From JBGOTP01 sp041476545 (lineage in GTDB: Bacteria > Acidobacteriota > Vicinamibacteria > Vicinamibacterales > CAVVIG01), in the NCBI GenBank assembly GCA_041476545.1, contig JBGOTP010000142.1, positions 1 through 11,828 on the forward strand: a DNA stretch of 11,828 nt. The letters run 5' to 3'. Under the pieces are notes generated by a model. That model was not told the origin of the DNA. It did not search any database and saw nothing but the letters and a program-made list of their open reading frames with translations. The translations under genes and the position numbers were made by a program. Positions 6,874 through 11,828 of the stretch are shown here, piece after piece; position 1 is the first letter of the stretch; every line of letters begins with the position of its first letter.

Positions 6874-8163
6874 CTACCCCCCTCCGCCGCGTTTGTCCGC
6901 ATCAATCTCATACTGCAGCACTTCGTCGTCGAGCGAAACGGTGAACGGCTCGTCATCCGGCGTGACCACGACGATGCCCGAGTCGGTCACGGTGTGGCGT
7001 CGGCGATCCTCGGTGAGGTCGTAGCCGATGAGTGCGCCGCGCGGGATCAGCACGTCGCGGTCGATGATGGCGCGTCGAATCTTGGCGTGACGGCCGACGC
7101 GGACGCCCGGCATCAGGATGCACTGTTCGATGTGACAGAAGCTATGTACTCGGACGTTCGGGCACAGCACACTGCCAGAGACGACGCTGCCCGAGACGAT
7201 GCATCCGGGTGAGATCAGCGAATCGAGCGCCTGTCCGAACCGCCGGCCCTCTTCGGCGAACACAAACTTGGCCGGTGGCGCCTGAGGCTGGTAGGTTCGT
7301 AGGGGCCATTCCGGATCGTACAAATTGAACTCCGGGCTGACGTGACAGAGGTCCATGTTGGCGTCGAAGTACGCGTCGATCGTTCCGATATCGCGCCAGT
7401 ACTTGGACGCCTTCTTGTTCTCGTCGTAGAACCGGTAGGCATACACGGGTTCATGGTGAATCAATGCCGGGATGACGTCTTTGCCAAAATCGTGTGTGGT
7501 CGACTGAGTCGCGTCGGCATCGAGCGCGCGAACCAGAGTGTCGGTGTTGAAGATGTACACCCCCATGGACGCCAGCGCGAAATCCGGAGAGCCGGGAATC
7601 GGACTCGGGTCGTTCGGCTTCTCCTGAAAGCCCGTGACCTGCTCATGCTCGTCTATCGCCACGATGCCGAAGCGGCTCGCGTCGACGAGCGGCACTTCGA
7701 TGGCGGCGAGGGTGACCGTGGCGCCACGTTCCTGATGGAACCTCAACATGCGCGCGTAGTCCATCTTGTAGACGTGATCCCCCGACAGGATGATCAGATA
7801 GCGCGAGTTCTCGCGCAGCACCGAATAGAGATTCTGATACACCGCGTCGGCGGTGCCCTGATACCAGTGCTCGCTCACGCGCTTTTGAGGGGGCAGAATC
7901 TCGACGAACTCGCCGAGTTCCTCCGAGACGACGCTCCAACCCATGCGAACGTGCCGATTGAGGGAAAGGGACTTGTACTGCGTCGCGATGAAGATGTGCC
8001 GCAAGCCGGAGTTGATGCAGTTACTCAGGACGAAGTCGATGATGCGATACGGCCCCCCGAAAAAAACCGCGGGCTTGGCGCGATCCTTGGTGAGCGGATA
8101 CAGACGCTCCCCCGCGCCGCCGGCCAGAACAATCGCGATGCTGTCGTCAACGAGGGCCGACAC
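6874..8163 (-). CDS. glgC: Glucose-1-phosphate adenylyltransferase (ADP-glucose pyrophosphorylase)
   Basis: Makes ADP-glucose and pyrophosphate from glucose-1-phosphate and ATP, the committed and allosterically controlled step of bacterial glycogen synthesis. The 429 residues comprise a nucleotidyltransferase domain (to ~290) and a left-handed beta-helix domain with hexapeptide-like repeats (~315-380). Landmarks: AGGAGERLYPLTKDRAKPA at 14-32, IDFVLSNCINSG at 42-53, WYQGTADAV at 100-108, SGDHVYKMDY at 127-136 (Asp129 is the metal/catalytic Asp), GFQEKP at 178-183 (Lys182 binds the sugar phosphate), and YWRDIGTIDAY at 255-265. The beta-helix is followed by a ~45-residue tail ending GGGG. The start is GTG, only 2 nt after the stop of the formamidase-like gene, so it lies in an operon with it. 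No other glycogen genes are in the window. Confidence 0.96.
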   Translation of the reverse strand: MSALVDDSIAIVLAGGAGERLYPLTKDRAKPAVFFGGPYRIIDFVLSNCINSGLRHIFIATQYKSLSLNRHVRMGWSVVSEELGEFVEILPPQKRVSEHWYQGTADAVYQNLYSVLRENSRYLIILSGDHVYKMDYARMLRFHQERGATVTLAAIEVPLVDASRFGIVAIDEHEQVTGFQEKPNDPSPIPGSPDFALASMGVYIFNTDTLVRALDADATQSTTHDFGKDVIPALIHHEPVYAYRFYDENKKASKYWRDIGTIDAYFDANMDLCHVSPEFNLYDPEWPLRTYQPQAPPAKFVFAEEGRRFGQALDSLISPGCIVSGSVVSGSVLCPNVRVHSFCHIEQCILMPGVRVGRHAKIRRAIIDRDVLIPRGALIGYDLTEDRRRHTVTDSGIVVVTPDDEPFTVSLDDEVLQYEIDADKRGGGG

Positions 8164-8165
8164 GG

Positions 8166-8792
8166 CTAGGTCTTGCGGAGAATGACGCGCGCCGGAGCAC
8201 CATCGGCGCCGACGATCCGCAGGGGGAGACAGAACATGTCGTAGTGGCCTGGCGCAACGTCAGCCAGATTCAGTCCCTCGATCACGATCGTGCCGGCACC
8301 GAGCAGGACATGGTGGGCGGGGGCGCCCGGCTTTCGGAACTCCTCCACCGACAAGTAGTCAACCCCGACGACTTTGACTCCGTGCTCGACCAGATACTTC
8401 GCTCCCGCCTCGGTGATCCCGACGTAGTCGCTGTGGAACTCGGAGGATCCCCACAGGCGGGAATTCTGCGTCTTGAACAGGACACGAAGATCATCAGAGA
8501 GATCCAGGCGCTCGAGATCGCCGGAATCGATACCCCCCCGACCGACGATTTCAACGACCCGTGTGCGGCCAAACAACAACTCGATAGGAAGCGACTCCAC
8601 GCCCGGTCCATCGTCGAAGAAATGACGTGGGGCGTCGACATGGGTGCCCGTGTGGGCGCTCAAGTGAAAGGTTGAAACGTTGGAACTGCCACCGTGAGCG
8701 ATGCGCTTCACCGGCTCGATGCTGAAGGGCGTGTTTCCGGGATAGGCCGGAAGATTCGAGTCGAGCGGCACCGTCACGTCGATGAGCTTCAT
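8166..8792 (-). CDS. Cyclase-family metal hydrolase, kynurenine formamidase (KynB)-like
   Basis: Predicted metal-dependent amidohydrolase of the cyclase family, whose best known member splits N-formylkynurenine to kynurenine and formate. The 208 residues match KynB length. Metal-site motif HTGTHVDAPRHF at residues 47-58 gives His47, His51, Asp53 and His57; HH at 160-161 and Glu172 sit where KynB has its His/Glu pair. KTQNSRLW at 107-114 also matches the KynB pattern. This supports KynB over looser relatives such as isatin hydrolase, but there are no other tryptophan-degradation genes nearby and the sequence alone cannot fix the substrate. It is the first gene of the minus-strand run, 2 nt before glgC. 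The ATG lacks a clear ribosome site and may be read from a short leader. Confidence 0.82.
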   Translation of the reverse strand: MKLIDVTVPLDSNLPAYPGNTPFSIEPVKRIAHGGSSNVSTFHLSAHTGTHVDAPRHFFDDGPGVESLPIELLFGRTRVVEIVGRGGIDSGDLERLDLSDDLRVLFKTQNSRLWGSSEFHSDYVGITEAGAKYLVEHGVKVVGVDYLSVEEFRKPGAPAHHVLLGAGTIVIEGLNLADVAPGHYDMFCLPLRIVGADGAPARVILRKT

Positions 8793-8811
8793 GGGGCGGA
8801 ACCGGGTGGCG

Positions 8812-8820
8812 ATAATAGCA
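8812..8820 (-). promoter_or_regulatory. Candidate extended -10 promoter for the formamidase-glgC operon
   Basis: Minus-strand TGCTATTAT is a TGn extended -10 followed by a five-of-six -10 hexamer. No good -35 is seen 17-18 nt upstream, which is common for extended -10 promoters. Transcription would start near 8805, about 13 nt before the ATG at 8792, so the leader would be very short. Confidence 0.35.
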
Positions 8821-8867
8821 CGCCGGGCAGGGATGAGGTCTGGCTGAAGTGCTGATTGGAGAACGGT

Positions 8868-8896
8868 TTGACTTGGCGAAAGCCCCCTCCTATGAT
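8868..8896 (+). promoter_or_regulatory. Near-consensus sigma-70 promoter for the secreted-protein/barrel operon
   Basis: TTGACT at 8868-8873, a 17-nt spacer and TATGAT at 8891-8896: five of six matches at each box. Predicted start near 8903 gives a ~33-nt leader. Because the promoter lies downstream of an in-frame upstream ATG (8849), it also supports the later start at 8936. Confidence 0.7.
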
Positions 8897-8923
8897 GAGC
8901 TGTTCGACATTGTTTCCATAACT

Positions 8924-8929
8924 GGGAGA
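8924..8929 (+). promoter_or_regulatory. Ribosome binding site deciding the 8936 start
   Basis: GGGAGA 6 nt before the ATG at 8936. It selects this ATG, which begins a clear signal peptide, over the longer in-frame reading from 8849. Confidence 0.6.
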
Positions 8930-8935
8930 CCCTTC

Positions 8936-10000
8936 ATGGCCTTCGGCCGTCGCGCCCTTGTACTGACCGTGATTGTCGCTGCGTTCGGTTCCGCAACGCT
9001 CGTGGCCCAGGGTGGAGACGCCGGCAAGGGCCGTGGCGGTGGCGGCATGACGGAGGCTCAGAAGAGGGCGGTCATTCAGCCGTTTACCAGTGCCGCGGAC
9101 GACGCCGCAACCGGACGTCCCGTACCGAATGATCTGTCGTTGGCCTGGATTCACTCTGACGTGTTGCGAATGACGGAGGAAGGCCAGACCTTTGTGCCCT
9201 TTATCCTGACTCTCGACCCGGCGAAGGTCACTGGCAACACGTTGTCCGTCTACTGGCGTGTCGTGTCCAAGAGCAGTGCGCCGCCCCCGCCGCCGGCGGC
9301 AAACGCGAAGAAGAACGACAAGAATCCGCCCCCGGCCCCCTCGTACGCGTACGAGGACCTTACGCCGGCGACCGTTACCCCCGGCCAGCCCGTGCGGATC
9401 AGCCGGTCGTTCACGACCACGGCCGGCAGCTACGATGTGTACGTCGTTGTCAGGGAGGGATTACCACCCTCGGCGACCGACAAGAAACCCGACAAGAACG
9501 CCCCGTTGCCGAAGGTCGCGGTGATCAAGCAAACAATCGACGTGCCCGACCTTTGGAATGGCGAGCTGAACACGAGTTCCGTGATTCTCGCCGAGAGCTT
9601 CAATCCGCTGCCGACACCGCTGTCGGCGCTCGACAGAGTCAGCCGTCCCTACGCGCTCGGTGCGGTCGAATTGGTGCCCTATACCCGAACGAAGTTCGTC
9701 AAGAAGGAAGAAATCGACGCCTTCATTCTGATTTACAACACGAAGACCGATCCGGCCGGTAAGTCCGACGTCAAGGTTGAATTCAACTTTCTCGTGAAGC
9801 AGGCCGGCGGCGAGAAGTTCTTCAACCGCACGGTCCCGACGAACCTGAATGGCGTGGCCTCGATCCAGTTGCAGGCGGCCCAGGGCGTGCCATTGCGGGA
9901 CTTCCCCGAAGGGGACTACCGGTTGGAAATCATCGTGACGGACAATGTTGCCAAGAAAGAAGTGAAGCGCGACGTGAACTTCTCGGTCACGGGTCCATAG
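8936..10000 (+). CDS. Secreted or periplasmic beta-rich protein of unknown function
   Basis: Not assigned to a named family. The 354 residues begin with a signal peptide: MAFGRRALVL then a hydrophobic core to about residue 24 (LVA/Q), with no lipobox Cys. A Gly/Lys-rich linker follows (25-38). Residues ~65-200 look like a beta-sandwich domain broken by a Pro/Lys-rich low-complexity insert (115-136), with a related Lys/Asp/Pro run at 183-193 (KKNDKNPPP and KKPDKNAPL). Residues ~205-354 look like a second Ig-like beta domain ending FPEGDYRLEIIVTDN...VNFSV (323-351), a pattern I associate with exported Acidobacteriota proteins, including the C-terminal domains of GWxTD-type proteins; the GWxTD motif itself is absent. 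The gene is followed after 27 nt by an outer-membrane barrel gene, so a periplasmic partner or substrate-handling role is inferred. The start at 8936 rests on ribosome site, signal peptide and promoter. Confidence 0.8.
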   Translation: MAFGRRALVLTVIVAAFGSATLVAQGGDAGKGRGGGGMTEAQKRAVIQPFTSAADDAATGRPVPNDLSLAWIHSDVLRMTEEGQTFVPFILTLDPAKVTGNTLSVYWRVVSKSSAPPPPPAANAKKNDKNPPPAPSYAYEDLTPATVTPGQPVRISRSFTTTAGSYDVYVVVREGLPPSATDKKPDKNAPLPKVAVIKQTIDVPDLWNGELNTSSVILAESFNPLPTPLSALDRVSRPYALGAVELVPYTRTKFVKKEEIDAFILIYNTKTDPAGKSDVKVEFNFLVKQAGGEKFFNRTVPTNLNGVASIQLQAAQGVPLRDFPEGDYRLEIIVTDNVAKKEVKRDVNFSVTGP

Positions 10001-10012
10001 CCGGCCCCCACA

Positions 10013-10018
10013 GGGGAG
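10013..10018 (+). promoter_or_regulatory. Ribosome binding site of the barrel gene
   Basis: GGGGAG 9 nt before the ATG at 10028, within the 27-nt gap after the preceding stop. It supports the chosen start and reading from the upstream promoter. Confidence 0.6.
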
Positions 10019-10027
10019 TGGTGAACC

Positions 10028-11828
10028 ATGAGAGGCATGATCAGATTGACGTCGGCGGCGGTCAGCGGCTTGACGCTTCTGGGGATGTCTGCGATCTCGA
10101 GCGCCCAGGGTGCTGGGCCGGGCCCGCAGCTGGTCGGACGGATGGCCTCCGTCGTCGCACCGGGTTTCATTCAGGGCGTCGTGAGCGACGACAAGGGTTC
10201 ACCGATCGCCGACGTGATGGTGTCCGCGCTCGGCGCGATCACGGCCTTGGCGGTGAGCGATGTGAAGGGCCGATTCGAATTGCGGGCACTTCCGCCCGGG
10301 CCGTATTTCGTCGGGGCGCATCTGGGCGGATACACTGCGCCGCGCCCTCAGCTCGTTGAAGTGCGCTCGAACGGGAGAACGGCCTCCGCTATTGCTCTCC
10401 GCCGTGCTGATGTGATGCCGATTCTCGCGGCGGGAGTTGGGGCCTTCGGGACGACTGCTTCACAGGGCGCGGATTCTACACACCCACCTGATACCGCGGA
10501 ACGGGACGCCGGCAAGACGACCGCCGATCCCAGCGAGACGGCATGGCGGCTCCGTCATACGCGTCGAGGGGTTCTGAAGGATGTCACGATTCCCACCGAT
10601 CTGTTCGCGGGGGGAAGTCCCGCGAATGTGTTTGCCGCGACGCCTTTCTCGGGCCAGGTGAACTTTCTGACGACTGGAACATTCGAGACGCCCCGGGATC
10701 TCTTCTCCCCGAACGGCATGTCGCATGGCATCGCGAACGTCAGTCTGACGGCTCCCGCCGGTTCGAATGCCGACTGGACCGTCCGTGGCGCCATGACACA
10801 AGCCGACATCTCCTCGTGGATCGTGGCCGGGTCGTACCGGACGCGCGACACAGCTCGCCATCAGCACGGTCTGGGGCTTTCCTACAGCACGCAGCGCTAC
10901 GACGGCGGAAATCCGCTGGCGCTTCGCGAGGTCACCGACGGCAGCCGCAACGCAGGCGAGATCTCCGGGTTTGATACGCTGAGGTTGACACCCACCACTT
11001 CGCTGACCTACGGGGGGCGCTACGCTCAGTACGACTATCTTGAAGCTCGAAATCTCGTCAGCCCTCACGTCGAACTGGTCCTGACGCCCTTCGAGAACGT
11101 TCGCATCCGCGGATCCGTGTCGCGCGGCGCGCTGGCTCCTGGCGCCGAGGAATTCCTGGCGCCCCGCGACAACACCGGTATCTGGCTGCCCCCGCAACGC
11201 ACGTTCTCCGCGCTCGAACCGGGCCGCGCACTGGAAGCCGAGCGGACGCTCCACGCGAATATCGGATTCGAGCGGAATTTTCATGGTTCCACGCTTGGAT
11301 TGCGCGCCTTCCACCAGCTGGTGAGCGATCAGCTCATGACGTTGTTCGGCGCGGAGATGCCGGACCAGCCGAGCGCCAAGATCGGCCACTATTTCGTGGG
11401 GAGTGCCGGCGATGCCAAGGCCACCGGCGGCGCGGCGAGCTTTGGAACGTCGCTGGCCGGACGGGTCCACGGGTCCGTGGAGTATTCGCTCGCGAATGCG
11501 CGCCTCAGACCGGACGCCGATCTCCGCCATGTCGTGTTGATGGCATCGTCCGCCGTGCGTCCCCGGGCCGAACGCATCCACGATGTGGCGGCCACGATTG
11601 AAGCCAGCGTGCCGGAAACCGCGACCCACGTGCTCGTTCTCTATCGCGTCGGGAATGCGTTTGCCCACGGGTCGGAGACGCCAAGTGGTGGCACCGCCAC
11701 GAGGCGCGCCCTCGATTCGCGCTTCGATGTCCAGGTCCGGCAGTCCCTGCCGTTCATGGCCTTCGGAACGGCGAGGTGGGAGATGCTGCTGGCGGTTCGG
11801 AATTTCTTCCATGAGTCCTCGCCCGAAC
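10028..11828 (+). CDS. Outer-membrane TonB-receptor-like barrel protein with carboxypeptidase-regulatory-like N-terminal domain, apparently plugless; 3' end cut
   Basis: The frame is open from the ATG at 10028 to the window edge, 600 codons seen. A signal peptide covers ~1-26 (SSA/Q). Residues ~47-125 form a carboxypeptidase-regulatory-like beta-sandwich: FIQGVVSDDKGSPIADVMVSAL, then SDVKGRFELRALPPGPYFV. This domain is common at the front of SusC-like and Acidobacteriota TonB-dependent transporters. After a polar linker (~140-180), residues from ~205 on read as alternating barrel strands with aromatic ends (for example 279-291 HQHGLGLSYSTQR, 318-338, 357-366 NVRIRGSVSR, 423-435 LGLRAFHQL). 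No ~120-residue plug domain or TonB box is recognisable between linker and barrel. ALAPGAEEFLAP (368-379) resembles receptor barrel sequence. It is co-transcribed with the secreted protein 27 nt upstream. Function could be import, export or surface display; receptor homology is by pattern only, so moderately sure. Confidence 0.8.
   Translation, partial: MRGMIRLTSAAVSGLTLLGMSAISSAQGAGPGPQLVGRMASVVAPGFIQGVVSDDKGSPIADVMVSALGAITALAVSDVKGRFELRALPPGPYFVGAHLGGYTAPRPQLVEVRSNGRTASAIALRRADVMPILAAGVGAFGTTASQGADSTHPPDTAERDAGKTTADPSETAWRLRHTRRGVLKDVTIPTDLFAGGSPANVFAATPFSGQVNFLTTGTFETPRDLFSPNGMSHGIANVSLTAPAGSNADWTVRGAMTQADISSWIVAGSYRTRDTARHQHGLGLSYSTQRYDGGNPLALREVTDGSRNAGEISGFDTLRLTPTTSLTYGGRYAQYDYLEARNLVSPHVELVLTPFENVRIRGSVSRGALAPGAEEFLAPRDNTGIWLPPQRTFSALEPGRALEAERTLHANIGFERNFHGSTLGLRAFHQLVSDQLMTLFGAEMPDQPSAKIGHYFVGSAGDAKATGGAASFGTSLAGRVHGSVEYSLANARLRPDADLRHVVLMASSAVRPRAERIHDVAATIEASVPETATHVLVLYRVGNAFAHGSETPSGGTATRRALDSRFDVQVRQSLPFMAFGTARWEMLLAVRNFFHESSPE

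Noticed and set aside
7342..8169. A 275-residue open frame on the plus strand
   Set aside because: Antisense shadow of glgC; no recognisable protein features.
8849..8935. N-terminal extension of the secreted protein from ATG 8849
   Set aside because: The promoter (-10 at 8891-8896) lies inside it, and the signal peptide and ribosome site point to 8936.
8936..9010. Twin-arginine signal in the secreted protein (FGRRALV)
   Set aside because: The residue before RR is Gly, not Ser/Thr, and the FLK part is absent; an ordinary Sec signal explains it.
10460..11812. A 450-residue open frame on the minus strand
   Set aside because: It is antisense to the barrel gene, has Arg/Gly/His-rich composition without any domain, and the plus-strand frame has signal peptide, ribosome site and domain pattern.

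Overview
The window looks like a chromosomal segment of a high-GC Gram-negative soil or sediment bacterium, most likely an Acidobacteriota member close to the Vicinamibacteria. That placement is inferred from base composition, the house style of the genes, and an outer-membrane protein with a carboxypeptidase-regulatory-like N-terminus; no marker RNA is present to confirm it. There are eleven protein-coding genes, no RNA genes, no CRISPR array and no insertion sequence. The window cuts the first and the last gene.

Layout. (1) 1-2516, minus strand: a methylmalonyl-CoA mutase catalytic subunit without its B12 domain, followed with a 4-nt ATGA overlap by an oligopeptide/dipeptide ABC transporter ATPase that runs off the left edge. 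(2) 2535-2725: a divergent control region with a near-consensus sigma-70 promoter firing rightwards and a weaker candidate firing leftwards. (3) 2726-4780, plus strand: a 104-residue protein of unknown function, a 134-residue protein with a probable helical/coiled-coil C-terminal half, and a GT4-type glycosyltransferase that overlaps the second gene by 4 nt (GTGA). (4) 4702-8792, minus strand: reading right to left, a kynurenine-formamidase-like metal hydrolase, glgC, eno and gpmA. A 14-bp tandem repeat lies between glgC and eno. The 3' ends of gpmA and the glycosyltransferase overlap by 79 bp. (5) 8793-8935: a second divergent control region with another near-consensus promoter. (6) 8936-11828, plus strand: a secreted protein of unknown function, then 27 nt later an outer-membrane-barrel protein that starts like a TonB-dependent transporter but seems to lack a plug domain; it runs off the right edge.

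How the genes may work together. eno and gpmA are adjacent steps of lower glycolysis/gluconeogenesis, and glgC upstream on the same strand draws glucose-1-phosphate into glycogen, so the central cluster reads as a carbon-storage and triose-phosphate unit. The mutase feeds propionyl-CoA-derived carbon (Val, Ile, Met, Thr, odd-chain acids) into succinyl-CoA; its coupling to a peptide importer ATPase would fit peptide catabolism, but that is inference. The 2726-4780 operon looks like a piece of surface-glycan synthesis. The 8936-11828 pair is the least explained part and the best candidate for something undescribed: a periplasmic/secreted beta-rich protein made together with a plugless-looking outer-membrane barrel.
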